Source: CASFRF01 sp031549345 (GTDB taxonomy: Bacteria > Verrucomicrobiota > Lentisphaeria > Victivallales > Victivallaceae). Taken from it: a DNA stretch of 64,000 nucleotides. Shown one piece after another: positions 1-8,820 of this stretch. The notes beneath the pieces were generated by a model. That model saw nothing but the letters and a program-made list of their open reading frames with translations, was not told the DNA's origin and searched no databases. Both the position numbers and the translations under genes were made by a program. Numbering within the stretch: the first letter of the stretch is position 1; the number at the start of each line of letters is the position of its first letter. The stretch covers positions 310,001 to 374,000 of the forward strand of contig JAVBPY010000003.1 in the NCBI GenBank assembly GCA_031549345.1, read 5' to 3'.

Positions 1-691
1 CAAGGCGGAACTCCACTTGACCGAGTGGAATTCCAGCCCCACGCCGCGCGACCATATGCACGACCAGCTCCCGCTGGGGACCTACATCGTGCGTACCAAC
101 CTTAAGGGAATCGGGTTGGTGGATTCGCTCTCGTTCTGGGTGTTCACCGACTGTTTCGAGGAAGCGGGCGGCGCGACGTCGATTTTCCACGGCGGTTTCG
201 GGTTGATCAACTTCCAGGGGATCAAAAAACCCGCGTTCCACGCCTACCGGATGCTCAACGCACTGGGGACCGAGATGCTCGCCCAGTCCGACGACGGCGT
301 GGTAACGCGCGATCCGGCCACCGGAAAACTCCGCGCCCTCTATTGCCACTACCCCGACGCCATGCCGGATACCCCTGCCATGTGCCGCCAGCGCGAACTC
401 CTGAAACCGACCATCGAACACAAGGCGGACATGACCTTTTCGTTTGCATTTTCCGGCTTGCGTCCCGGCGCAACATTCACGGCGGAATTCATCGACCGCG
501 ATTCCGGCTTCGCATTCCCGTTGTGGGAAAAGCAGGGCTGTCCCGAGCCGCCGACGCGTGAAGAAACCGCCCTGCTCCGTTCCGCCGCCGATACCACGCG
601 AAAAATCGTCCTCAAGGCGGACGCGTCCGGAGCTTTGCGGTACGATGTTACTTTGTCCGCCTGGGCTCTTCTGCTCCTGACGGAGGACTAA
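1..691 (+). CDS. GH39-like beta-xylosidase, C-terminal part (5' end outside window)
   Basis: The reading frame is open from the first bases, so the gene starts upstream of the window; the TTG at 17 is not taken as the start. The visible part begins just before TEWNSS, which resembles the TEFNTS segment carrying the catalytic nucleophile Glu in GH39 beta-xylosidases. It continues with a conserved C-terminal barrel segment (SFWVFTDCFEE, then IFHGGFGLINFQGIKKPAFHAY) and a short beta-rich tail. Family members release xylose from xylo-oligosaccharides. The next gene starts 5 bases downstream on the same strand, but shows no functional link. The family call rests on these motifs only; the substrate is inferred. 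Confidence 0.7.
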   Translation, partial: KAELHLTEWNSSPTPRDHMHDQLPLGTYIVRTNLKGIGLVDSLSFWVFTDCFEEAGGATSIFHGGFGLINFQGIKKPAFHAYRMLNALGTEMLAQSDDGVVTRDPATGKLRALYCHYPDAMPDTPAMCRQRELLKPTIEHKADMTFSFAFSGLRPGATFTAEFIDRDSGFAFPLWEKQGCPEPPTREETALLRSAADTTRKIVLKADASGALRYDVTLSAWALLLLTED

Positions 692-696
692 GGACG

Positions 697-1368
697 ATGA
701 CGCCGCGATTCGAGCTCCGAATCGCTTGTTGCGCCGCCGAGATCGAGGCGGCGCAACATCTGCGCCACCGGATTTTCCGGGGGATGGAGGGGCTCGATTG
801 CGATGCGTTCGATGCGCGTTCCACGCACTTGATTGTGCTGGAATGCGCCACCGGGAAAACCGTCGGAACCTACCGGCTCCTCCACGGCACACACGCGCCG
901 GAGGGGCTGTATACGGAACAGGAGTTCATCTTCGACGGCCTCGATTCCATCCGGAACAACCTCTGTGAAACGGGGCGCGCATGCGTGGATCCGGCCTTCC
1001 GCGACGGCGCGGCCATCGCGCTCCTGTGGCGCGGCTTCGTCCTTCTGCGCGAACACCCCGGCTTTCCGCCGTTCCGTTACCTTTTAGGATGCGCGAGCCT
1101 TGCGGCCGATGCTCCGTGGGAAGATATTTTTCAGCGGTTCGACCGCGAAGGCCGTTTGTCTTCACAACTTTGCGCCGTTCCGCGCCAGGCTCCCGCGCCG
1201 TCGACCGGCGGTGATTTTGCGCTCTCGCCGCTTTTGAAGGGTTACCTCCGGCTGGGAGCGGAAATTTGCGGCCCTCCCGCCTTCGACGCCGATTTCAACA
1301 CCATCGATTTTCCGATCCTCCTGGACTGGGAAAAAATTACCCCCCGTTACGCGCGTCATTTTTTCTGA
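697..1368 (+). CDS. OlsB-like GNAT N-acyltransferase
   Basis: A 223-residue protein of the GNAT-type ornithine lipid synthase/hemolysin-like acyltransferase family. Visible hallmarks are LRHRIFRGMEGLDCDAFDARSTHLIVLE near residues 22-50, then the acyl-acceptor strand with GTYRLL, and CETGRACVDPAFRDGAAIALLWRG around 97-120. OlsB proteins move a 3-hydroxyacyl chain from ACP to the alpha-amino group of ornithine, the first step of ornithine lipid synthesis. No olsA partner is visible nearby. The ATG at 697 sits 5 bases after the preceding stop with a GAGGA-type ribosome-binding site in that gene's end. The acyl acceptor could be another amino acid. Confidence 0.65.
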   Translation: MTPRFELRIACCAAEIEAAQHLRHRIFRGMEGLDCDAFDARSTHLIVLECATGKTVGTYRLLHGTHAPEGLYTEQEFIFDGLDSIRNNLCETGRACVDPAFRDGAAIALLWRGFVLLREHPGFPPFRYLLGCASLAADAPWEDIFQRFDREGRLSSQLCAVPRQAPAPSTGGDFALSPLLKGYLRLGAEICGPPAFDADFNTIDFPILLDWEKITPRYARHFF

Positions 1369-1393
1369 CGATTACGGTAACGCAGGGCGCCCC

Positions 1394-1921
1394 TTACCAT
1401 TCGCCGTCGGCAAGGCGGACCGGAACTCCCGCCGCGAGTGAAGCGGGGACATCCAGGACGCGTTGGTTGTCGCTTCCGCGAAAGCGCAGGAGAATGTCGC
1501 GCCGGGCGAGAATAAAGCGGCCGTCCACGAGAACGTCCAGTTGGCGGAGGAATTCCAGCACCGCCGGATCTTCGTGACGGATCAATTCTTCGAACGTAAA
1601 GCCGGAGTAGGCCGCAAGATCGTGCTTGCCGGCGTTGCGCAGCTGCTCCGCCAGGCGTGCGAATGCCGCGGCCTGGCAGAACGGCTCGCCGCCGGTAAAG
1701 GTTACGCCGGTTTGGAGGGGATTGCGGCGTATCCGGCGGAGCAACTCCTCCACCGTCCGCCGGACGCCCCCCGTGAACGGTTGCGTTTCCGGGTTGTGGC
1801 AGCCGATGCAGCCATGCGGACACCCCTGGGCGAACAGGACGAAACGGAGTCCGGGGCCGTTGGTGATGGAGTCCTCTTCGACCCCCGCGACATTAATTGC
1901 CGCCGAATCCGGAGGAACCAT
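1394..1921 (-). CDS. nrdG: Anaerobic ribonucleotide reductase activating protein (radical SAM)
   Basis: A 175-residue radical SAM protein. The 4Fe-4S motif CxxxCxxC is clear (C34, C38, C41 in GCPHGCIGCHNPE), followed by the SAM-binding stretch TFTGGEPFCQA. NrdG reductively cleaves S-adenosylmethionine and abstracts hydrogen from the C-terminal glycine of NrdD to make the glycyl radical. Its first 29 bases overlap the end of nrdD, so the two genes are translationally coupled and co-transcribed. Length fits the family. The ATG at 1921 gives the typical short N-terminus before the SITNGPGLR motif. Confidence 0.93.
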   Translation of the reverse strand: MVPPDSAAINVAGVEEDSITNGPGLRFVLFAQGCPHGCIGCHNPETQPFTGGVRRTVEELLRRIRRNPLQTGVTFTGGEPFCQAAAFARLAEQLRNAGKHDLAAYSGFTFEELIRHEDPAVLEFLRQLDVLVDGRFILARRDILLRFRGSDNQRVLDVPASLAAGVPVRLADGEW

Positions 1922-4229
1922 GTTTCACCCGTTCGCGCTCTTCCGCCTTCTTCGCGTCGTTGAAGCGGCTTGTGGATCCGACAAGGTAACCGGTGATCCG
2001 GCGGATGCGGTCGAAAGGCTCGTGGGCGCTTTCGCGGCGTCCGCAGCGCGGGCATACGTCGCCTATGATGCCGTTGTAGCCGCACGAGGGATCGCGGTCC
2101 ACCGGGTGGTTGATGGAGCCATAGCCGACGCCCGCGTCGTGCATGGCGCGGATGATTGTTTCGAAGGCGCGGGTGTTTGTGGCGGTGTCGCCGTCAAGCT
2201 CCACATAGGTGATGTGTCCGGCGTTCGTCAGCGCGTGGTAAGGCGCCTCCAGATTGATCTTGTCGTAGGCCGAGATACGGAAATTGACCGGGATATGGAA
2301 GCTGTTGGTATAGTATTCCTTGTCCGTAACACCGGGAATCATTCCGTAGCGGGCGCGGTCGATGCGGACGAAACGGCCGGAGAGGCCTTCGGCGGGAGTC
2401 GCCAGCAAAGAGTAATTCATGCCGGTTTGGCGGGCGATATCGTCGGTGAACGCCCGCATTTTACCGATGATTTCCAACCCTTTTTTCTGCATTTCCGGAC
2501 TTTCCCCATGGTGTTTTCCGTAAAGCGCGGTGAGCGTTTCCGCCAGGCCGATGAAGCCGATGGAGAGGGTTCCATGCTTGAAAACCTCCCGCAATTCGCT
2601 GTCGGGCTGGAGTTTTTCGGAGTCGATCCATACCCCTTGTCCCATCAGGAAGGGGTAGTTGCGCACCAGTTTTTTGGCCTGGAGCTCGAAGCGGCTCGAA
2701 AGCTGCGCCACGACAAGGCGCATGGTTTCGTGGAGCGAGCGGAAGAATTTTTCTTCATCTCCTTTCGCTTCGATGGCCAGGCGCGGCAAATTGATCGAAG
2801 TAAAGGACAAATTGCCCCGTCCCGGCGCGACTTCGCGCGATGGATCGTGAACGTTTCCCATAACGCGCGTCCGGCAGCCCATATAGGCGATCTCCGTTTC
2901 CGGACGGCCGGGACGGTAATACGGAAGATTGAACGGCGCGTCGATGAAGGAGAAGTTCGGAAACAAGCGCTTGGCGCTCACACGGCAGGCAAGTTTGAAC
3001 AAATCGTAGTTGGGCTCGCCGGGGTTGTAGTTGATTCCTTCTTTAATCCGGAAAATCTGGATCGGGAAAATCGGCGTTTCGCCGCGGCCGAGTCCTGCCT
3101 CGGTGGCGAGGAGGACGTTTTTTATGACCATGCGCCCCTCCGAAGAGGTGTCCATGCCGTAGTTGATGGAACTGAACGGCGTTTGCGCTCCGGCGCGCGA
3201 GTGCATGGTGTTGAGGTTGTGAACAAGCGCCTCCATGGCCTGGTAGGTCGATTTTTCCGTTTCCTTCGTACTGTTTTCGATGGCGAAACGCTGGACCCGC
3301 GCGGCGGTTTCGGGGGGCATTTTTTGCGCAAGTTCGGCGAGCTCGGCCGCTTCGTAGGCCGCGTTTCCGCCGAGTTGCGGGGCGCGGTGTGTATTTTCGG
3401 CGATGCGTTCAACCATGGCCTTCAGGAGTTCGCGAGTCAGGCCTGCTTCGGGAATGAGGAGGGTTGCGGCGCGCTCCAGATTCAAAATATAGTGTTTTTT
3501 ATATGTTTTCGCCACGCCCGGGGCCAAGCCGTAGTCGAAGTTGACGATGGATTGGCCGCCGTGCTGATCGTTCTGGTTCGACTGGATGGCGATGCAGGTC
3601 AACGCGGAATAACTCTGGATGTCGTTGGGTTCGCGCAAATAACCGTGCCCCGTCGAAAATCCCCCCTTGAAAAGTTTGGAAATGTCGATCTGGCAGCAGG
3701 TTGTGGTCAGCGCATAGAAATCGAAATCGTGGATGTGGATGTCCCCTTCGCGGTGCGCCTGCGCCTGCTCGGGGGCGATCAGGTATTTTTCGTAGTAATC
3801 CTTGGCGCCTTCGCAGCCGTATTTGAGCATGATGCCCATGGCGGTGTCGCCGTCCACATTGGCGTTGTCGCGCTTCAGGTCGCTCTCGCTTGCCGAAGAG
3901 CACGTGAGTTCGTTGAAAATCTGCATCAAATTGGTCTTCATTTCGCGGGTGCGCGTACGCGCGGCGCGGTAGAGAATGTAGTTTTTGGCCACATCCTCAA
4001 ACCCGGCGCGCATGAGGGCGACTTCGACCGCGTTCTGGATTTCCTCCACCTGCGGCGTCGATTCCGGCGTCCTGCGTTCCACATCCGTGGCGGCGGCGGC
4101 GGAAACCATCGCGGCATCCTCCAAAGTCCCGTGTCTCGTGGCCATCATGGCTTTATGAATCGCGTCGATGATTTTTTTCTCGTCGTGCGGGACGATTCGT
4201 CCGTCGCGCTTGATGATTTTAGTAAGCAT
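1893..4229 (-). CDS. nrdD: Anaerobic ribonucleoside-triphosphate reductase
   Basis: This is the class III ribonucleotide reductase that makes dNTPs without oxygen. I chose the ATG at 4229 (778 residues, starting MLTKIIKRDGR) because GGGAGGA lies 9-15 bases upstream; the longer frame to 4280 would run through the promoter. An N-terminal ATP-cone (about residues 3-90) gives allosteric control. The C-terminus carries the zinc site (CGYNG...CPRCG) and the glycyl radical motif RRITGYLVG about 30 residues from the end. It forms an operon with nrdG and is probably repressed by NrdR through the sites at 4257-4302. Together they imply anaerobic growth. Confidence 0.95.
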   Translation of the reverse strand: MLTKIIKRDGRIVPHDEKKIIDAIHKAMMATRHGTLEDAAMVSAAAATDVERRTPESTPQVEEIQNAVEVALMRAGFEDVAKNYILYRAARTRTREMKTNLMQIFNELTCSSASESDLKRDNANVDGDTAMGIMLKYGCEGAKDYYEKYLIAPEQAQAHREGDIHIHDFDFYALTTTCCQIDISKLFKGGFSTGHGYLREPNDIQSYSALTCIAIQSNQNDQHGGQSIVNFDYGLAPGVAKTYKKHYILNLERAATLLIPEAGLTRELLKAMVERIAENTHRAPQLGGNAAYEAAELAELAQKMPPETAARVQRFAIENSTKETEKSTYQAMEALVHNLNTMHSRAGAQTPFSSINYGMDTSSEGRMVIKNVLLATEAGLGRGETPIFPIQIFRIKEGINYNPGEPNYDLFKLACRVSAKRLFPNFSFIDAPFNLPYYRPGRPETEIAYMGCRTRVMGNVHDPSREVAPGRGNLSFTSINLPRLAIEAKGDEEKFFRSLHETMRLVVAQLSSRFELQAKKLVRNYPFLMGQGVWIDSEKLQPDSELREVFKHGTLSIGFIGLAETLTALYGKHHGESPEMQKKGLEIIGKMRAFTDDIARQTGMNYSLLATPAEGLSGRFVRIDRARYGMIPGVTDKEYYTNSFHIPVNFRISAYDKINLEAPYHALTNAGHITYVELDGDTATNTRAFETIIRAMHDAGVGYGSINHPVDRDPSCGYNGIIGDVCPRCGRRESAHEPFDRIRRITGYLVGSTSRFNDAKKAEERERVKHGSSGFGGN

Positions 4230-4256
4230 AAAAAGAGTCCTCCCTGTTCCGCGTGT

Positions 4257-4302
4257 ACATGATATTGTGATTATAGTCACTACTGTACACCATATGTTGT
4301 GC
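4257..4302 (-). promoter_or_regulatory. NrdR-box pair overlapping the nrdD promoter
   Basis: The 16-mer at 4287-4302 (ACACCATATGTTGTGC) matches the NrdR box consensus ACACWATATMTWGTGT closely. A degenerate second copy starts near 4257, about 30 bases away, close to the usual spacing of paired NrdR boxes. On the minus strand a TATAAT -10 hexamer (4270-4275) lies inside the second copy, and no good -35 is seen. NrdR represses ribonucleotide reductase genes when dATP is high. The first box is strong; the second is weak. Confidence 0.7.
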
Positions 4303-4357
4303 TTTTCAATCGTCGCGAATGGAATTTTTCATGAAAATATTTCTGCAATTTCCTGGC

Positions 4358-4386
4358 TTGACTTTTTAGGTATGTTATGATATAAT
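4358..4386 (+). promoter_or_regulatory. Sigma70-type promoter for the secreted ThuA/PHP-like gene
   Basis: TTGACT (4358-4363), a 17-base spacer and TATAAT (4381-4386). The start codon at 4423 follows about 30 bases after the expected transcription start, with AAAGGAGG directly upstream of it. Confidence 0.8.
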
Positions 4387-4422
4387 GTTAATAATAGCGT
4401 ATTCAACCGCAAAGGAGGTCGT

Positions 4423-7400
4423 ATGCTGAAAAGGATTCTTGTGGGGATTTTCGGGTTGCTGGCCCTGGGGTTGGCGGCGGCGCCCAAGCCGCAGATCGAT
4501 GTGTTGTTCCTGGGGCACCAGCGCCCCGTCTGGCAGGATATGTACTGGCAGGCGTTTGTTAAAGACTGCAAGGCGGAAGGGATCAACGCGTGTATCTATA
4601 CCGAAGACGGCACCGGGCACTCTTTTGCCAAATACACGCCGGAAGTGCTTAAGAAATTCCACGTCGTTGTCCTGCAGCACGAGCCTTTTGAAGATCCGCG
4701 CTCGACCGACACGCCGGAACAAAAGAAGCAGTTCCTCAAGAATCTCGATGATTTCTATCGCGCCGGGGGCTCCATCCTCTGGAACATCTACACCGCCAAC
4801 CGCGGACCGGGGCAGTGGACGCGCGCCGTGGGGAAAAACTACGACGTCGCCGCGCTGGACGAGGATTTTTACGATCCCTCCCGCGAAGTGTTTGTTTCTC
4901 CGAACGCCCGCGCCCGCTTCGGCCTTTTCGGTTACATCTGGACGACCAATGTGAAACCGCACCCGGTTACCGCCGGCGTCAAGGGCTTGTTCCTCCCCCG
5001 TTGGGCCTGCTACAAGTGGCCCGGGACCGCGCCCATGGCCTACGGAAAGACCTGGACCACCGTCCTCTCCGGTATGCCGGAAACCATTTCCATCGGCAAC
5101 ATCAATACGTATGAGACAGGGAAAGATGTTCCCAACTTCAAACCCTCTGTGAAAGGGACGTACGATTCCGCCCCGCCGGTGATCGGCGTGCGCGAACCCA
5201 TCGACGGCTCCGGGCGCATGATGGTGCTGCCGATCGACGCGACCCACACGTGGCTCAACCACCGCAGTCCGGTTACGGCGGAAGCGTTCACCTTCAAGGG
5301 GGACGGCATCCACCAGAGCCAGGGTTTCAAACTTATTGCCAACGGTCTCCGTTACCTCGGCGAAGCAGCCGTCAGCAAAGGCGGTTTCGGCGGCTATCGC
5401 GAACCGGCGTTCCCGGAAGCGGAACTCCCCAAGCTCGACTGGACGAAGCTCGATTTCCCGAACGACAACTGGAGCGGACTGACCGAGTGGTTCAATGTGC
5501 GTACCCAGAAGTTCAACCCGGTTAAAGAACAGGGGAATAAGGAATTCCGCGGCGTATTCGGCCCCCGCACCGCCAACGGCGGCGGCACGGGCACTGTGGC
5601 GGAGTACGTTGCCGAGGCGAAAAAGCTCGGTCTTTCCTTCATCATCTTCGGCGACGATCCCCGGAAGCATACGGAGGAAACGTTCGCCCGTTACGTCGCC
5701 GACTGCAAAGCCGCGTCCGACGAAAATTTCGCCGCGATTCCCGGCTTCGTTTACCGTACGACCGGCGATTATCTGATGTTCTCCACGGGGGTGACCCGTC
5801 TGCCTGTGAACGACAATTTCGACGCCGAAGGCCGCATCCTGCGCCCGGTTGAAATTGCCGACATGAACAACTGGGGACGGATCGGACAGGGGATTTCCAT
5901 GCTGAAGGCCATGCCGGTCAAGCCGTACTGGCACCACATCATCTGGAACGCGGCGCCGTTTGTGTATGAAGGCGGCAAATTGGTGGACGACGGTTTCGAC
6001 CGCTTCCTCGAACTCGAAGGGATGGGGCACAACCTTTTCCCGTACGCCATGCTGCGCATCGACAAGCCCGCCGACCTGGCGCCGTCGCTGAAAACGGCGA
6101 TGGTGAACGTGTACTGCGGATACAACCCCTCCGGCGTGGTTTCCCCCATCGGCAATGAAGAATTTCCACACCGCGCGTACATGACCAACGGCCCTTCCAT
6201 CAAACGCTGGGGCGTCATCAACCCCTTCGGACAGCCGTACCGCGTGGGCGGCAACCAGTTCCGCCTCAAGCTCGAAGCGGAGAGCGCGAAGGGCATCGCT
6301 TCCATCAAAATCTACAACGCGAACGACGGAACGTTGTACCGCAACTTCGATGCGAAAGGCGCGAAGACCTTCACCGTTGTAATCGACGAATCGCATAAGA
6401 AACAGTTCTATCTGGTCCCTGTTGTGGAAGACGTCGACGGACGCCGCGCCGTCGGTTCGACCATGCGCACCTACCAGGACGGCCAGCGCCTGAGCACCAT
6501 GGGCGACCGCTTCATGGACACCTCCGCCGTCATGCGGCCGGATGCCTCCGGCAAGCGCCTGGAGCAGTTCGGCGCCTGGGTGGACGGCTTCCACAAGGAC
6601 ATTCCCATCGCGGGCGGCAGCCCGAGCAATCCGTGGTGGTGGTCGCTGAAGATCCGCGGCATCGACGGCGGGAGCGTCCATGCGGCGCGCGTCCTCATCA
6701 GCCCGGTGGTGCACACCGCGGCCGGTTCGGAACCGCAGGAGCCCGCGTACCGTTACAATCCGCGTCTTGCCGCGACCGACTACGCGGTGATCGATCTGCC
6801 GTTGGACGGCGTCCAGTTCAAAGCGAACTCGCGGCAATTTGAAAAGTTCCCCGAACCGCCGCGGCACATGATTCCGCTGGAAATCGCCGACATCACCGTG
6901 CGGAACTGGGCCGTCGGCGCCCGGAATCTCGCACTGGTTTCCGCGAACGTCCACGAAGTGAAAGTTACAATCAAGAAGGCGACGACGCTCGATCGCATTG
7001 AGCTCGCGCTCCTCTCCAAGAACCAGCCGCAGGCCCCCGGGGAATACGACTTGTTGTTCCTCAAGGATCGCGAAGGCGAATTCGCATGGCAGTTCGACGT
7101 GGGCGAGAGCTTGAATCGCAAAGGAACCCTCGGGCGCGGCGATTACATCTATCCCTCGAACAGCCTTGGCGGCGCGCCGGGACTGGTGAATCTGGACGAA
7201 CAGCCGATGTCTTATGAAATCGGTTCCCGGAATTGCCGTGTTTTCCTCGACGGCGGCAAGCGTGAAGTGCGCCCCGGCGATGTGTTCACAGCCCGTTTCC
7301 TGATCTTCACGCACCCGTACCAGGGGCAGAAGAACAACGTCTGGCTGCGCGATTTCATCGATGGTTTCGGCATCAATCACGCCCCCGCGTACAGCTTCCT

Positions 7401-7878
7401 GGTGAAACCCGGAACCGTGCGCGAGATCAACTACGCGCTCGATGTCCGTCCCGACCAGGGCGGTGCGATCGTGCGCATGGGGAAGGCCGATCTTCCGCAC
7501 GACGTTCCGGTGCGCATCTTCGAAATGCCGGAGAACGCGCTTGCCGGACGTTATGATCTGGAGACGCAGGAGCTGACGATTCTCCCGGTGCTGGACGGCA
7601 TTACCGCGACGAGCGTGGACACAACCCGCGGCGCAAGCGCGTTCTACCTTGGCGAAGTGATCCGCTGCCCGAACCGCGCGCTGGTGTTCTCGCTTGCGCC
7701 GATCGGCGACAAGCTCCGGCTTGAGATTCACAACCCGACCGACCGGTTGATTGCGACATCGCTCTCCGGTTCCCCGCACCTGCCCCCCTTCGCCGCGCTG
7801 AAGGCGGAAGTGAAGGTGCCGGCCAGGAGCAGCATCAAGCTTGACCTGAGCGTTGGGCCCCTTAAGCTGACCCGTTAA
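4423..7878 (+). CDS. Large secreted protein with ThuA-like N-terminus and PHP-like middle domain
   Basis: A 1151-residue protein with a clear Sec signal peptide (about residues 1-20, ending GLAAA). Residues about 22-330 look like a ThuA/glutamine-amidotransferase-like fold (IDVLFLGHQRPVW at the start, HVVVLQHEPF, GGSILWN), as found in trehalose-utilisation proteins. Around 390-470 the pattern AEAKKLGLSFIIFGDDPRKH recalls PHP-superfamily proteins, but the metal-binding histidines expected there are mostly missing. The remaining 600 residues are beta-rich and unassigned. It has its own promoter, a near-ideal AAAGGAGG ribosome-binding site and a strong terminator, so it is a single-gene unit. 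Function is unknown; binding or processing of extracellular carbohydrate is a guess. Confidence 0.6.
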   Translation: MLKRILVGIFGLLALGLAAAPKPQIDVLFLGHQRPVWQDMYWQAFVKDCKAEGINACIYTEDGTGHSFAKYTPEVLKKFHVVVLQHEPFEDPRSTDTPEQKKQFLKNLDDFYRAGGSILWNIYTANRGPGQWTRAVGKNYDVAALDEDFYDPSREVFVSPNARARFGLFGYIWTTNVKPHPVTAGVKGLFLPRWACYKWPGTAPMAYGKTWTTVLSGMPETISIGNINTYETGKDVPNFKPSVKGTYDSAPPVIGVREPIDGSGRMMVLPIDATHTWLNHRSPVTAEAFTFKGDGIHQSQGFKLIANGLRYLGEAAVSKGGFGGYREPAFPEAELPKLDWTKLDFPNDNWSGLTEWFNVRTQKFNPVKEQGNKEFRGVFGPRTANGGGTGTVAEYVAEAKKLGLSFIIFGDDPRKHTEETFARYVADCKAASDENFAAIPGFVYRTTGDYLMFSTGVTRLPVNDNFDAEGRILRPVEIADMNNWGRIGQGISMLKAMPVKPYWHHIIWNAAPFVYEGGKLVDDGFDRFLELEGMGHNLFPYAMLRIDKPADLAPSLKTAMVNVYCGYNPSGVVSPIGNEEFPHRAYMTNGPSIKRWGVINPFGQPYRVGGNQFRLKLEAESAKGIASIKIYNANDGTLYRNFDAKGAKTFTVVIDESHKKQFYLVPVVEDVDGRRAVGSTMRTYQDGQRLSTMGDRFMDTSAVMRPDASGKRLEQFGAWVDGFHKDIPIAGGSPSNPWWWSLKIRGIDGGSVHAARVLISPVVHTAAGSEPQEPAYRYNPRLAATDYAVIDLPLDGVQFKANSRQFEKFPEPPRHMIPLEIADITVRNWAVGARNLALVSANVHEVKVTIKKATTLDRIELALLSKNQPQAPGEYDLLFLKDREGEFAWQFDVGESLNRKGTLGRGDYIYPSNSLGGAPGLVNLDEQPMSYEIGSRNCRVFLDGGKREVRPGDVFTARFLIFTHPYQGQKNNVWLRDFIDGFGINHAPAYSFLVKPGTVREINYALDVRPDQGGAIVRMGKADLPHDVPVRIFEMPENALAGRYDLETQELTILPVLDGITATSVDTTRGASAFYLGEVIRCPNRALVFSLAPIGDKLRLEIHNPTDRLIATSLSGSPHLPPFAALKAEVKVPARSSIKLDLSVGPLKLTR

Positions 7879-7892
7879 TTTCCGTAACGCCA

Positions 7893-7925
7893 AAGGGCGG
7901 AACCAAAAGGTTCCGCCCTTTTTTC
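7893..7925 (+). terminator. Rho-independent terminator
   Basis: A perfect 12-bp stem AAGGGCGGAACC / GGTTCCGCCCTT with an AAAA loop, running into a T tract. It closes the 4423-7878 unit and lies directly before the next small gene. Confidence 0.92.
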
Positions 7926-7937
7926 ATGGGGATGAAG

Positions 7938-8282
7938 ATGCGAAAGTTCAGTTTGTTTGCCGGGTTATTGCTTCTGATTTTGTGTGGTTGCGCGGAGAAA
8001 TTGGAACTGGAGAAGAAATTTATTTCCAATTTATCCGTTTCCGAGGCGATTGTCGAAGGGGAATTGGTCGTTACATTTTCCGGATTGTGCGGCCACAGCG
8101 CGTGGGGCGTCGATACACTGACTAATGTGCGGAAGCAGGATGAAATGATTCTTACCTTGAACCTTGCGCGCGGAAAACGCGGGGATTTCGAATACAAGAT
8201 AAAAGTTCCCCCTTCTGTTTCCAAAATCTACCTTGGCAGCGATATTCTTTGGAAGAGGGACGATACGGTGTCCGTAAAGTAG
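7938..8282 (+). CDS. Small lipoprotein of unknown function
   Basis: A 114-residue lipoprotein from the ATG at 7938 (MRKFSLF). An in-frame ATG at 7926 is less likely, because GGGG at 7928-7931 can then serve as ribosome-binding site. A hydrophobic signal peptide ends in LILCGC, a good lipobox with Cys as lipid-anchored residue +1. The mature part is about 95 residues with an alternating beta pattern and no recognised domain. It begins just after the terminator at 7893-7925, so it needs its own promoter or read-through. Codon use is less GC-rich than the gene before it. Confidence 0.6.
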   Translation: MRKFSLFAGLLLLILCGCAEKLELEKKFISNLSVSEAIVEGELVVTFSGLCGHSAWGVDTLTNVRKQDEMILTLNLARGKRGDFEYKIKVPPSVSKIYLGSDILWKRDDTVSVK

Positions 8283-8820
8283 AGAGGATGCTGGGCGTTT
8301 CGGCGGCGCAGGGCGATGGAGCCCGATCGGTCGGCTTGGGGCTGGGTTGTTCTGTTCGTGATTGCATCCGCAGAGAGGCAGGTGGCGCGGAGGTATAGAA
8401 CCCGGGGGGGGGGAAAACCGCGCTTTTCCCCCCGGGCCCCTATTCGAGATGCCGGTCGGCGGGGGAATGGGTTGTTCTGTTCATGGTTGCGGCGGCGGTT
8501 CAACCGCCTTACTTGAAGCCGCGATGCGGCTTCGGAACGAATTCGGTCCTCGTTCTGCTGAGCGAAACAATTTCCTTGCATTTGCTCCGCGATCCTGGAG
8601 CGGAGCGCTGTGCCTCCGTGTTTAACCCTGTGCGGACGCTTTGCGTTAACCCGCCGAAAGGTGGGCGCATAGCCCCCTGGACCGGAAGCAGGCGCTTAAG
8701 AGTGCCGCGCCCCCTCCAAAAGGGATGAGTACCGAACGTCGGCACCGGGGGTATGGGGGCAAAGGGCCCAGCACTTTCCCATTCCCACCCCGCCGATTGT
8801 TCTTATGCCAATGCGAAAAA
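8283..8820. other. Hairpin-rich non-coding region
   Basis: No convincing gene is present in these 538 bases. They hold an imperfect direct repeat (8328-8490) and a G-run palindrome (8401-8437). There are also two tight hairpins: GGCGGTT-C-AACCGCC at 8494-8508 and GAAGCCGC-GAT-GCGGCTTC at 8515-8533. Homopolymer G and C runs are frequent to about 8800. The stretch lies between two genes whose stop codons face each other. It resembles a dispersed REP-like or small mobile repeat, but only one copy is in the window. Confidence 0.45.
8328..8490. repeat. Imperfect 38-bp direct repeat flanking a G/C-run palindrome
   Basis: CGGTCGGC, eight variable bases, then GGGTTGTTCTGTTC plus RTGRTTGC occurs at 8328-8365 and again at 8453-8490, 125 bases apart. 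Between the copies, at 8401-8437, is an inverted repeat of a long G run plus AAAA against TTTT plus a C run. Confidence 0.6.

Noticed and set aside
1626..4262. An 878-codon plus-strand frame opposite nrdD
   Set aside because: NrdD motifs on the minus strand are unambiguous; the opposite frame has no recognisable features.
4375..7893. A 1172-codon open frame antisense to the secreted ThuA/PHP-like gene
   Set aside because: Low-complexity Arg/Val/Gly/His-rich translation with no domain. The sense frame has promoter, ribosome-binding site, signal peptide and terminator. GC-rich codon bias creates such shadow frames.
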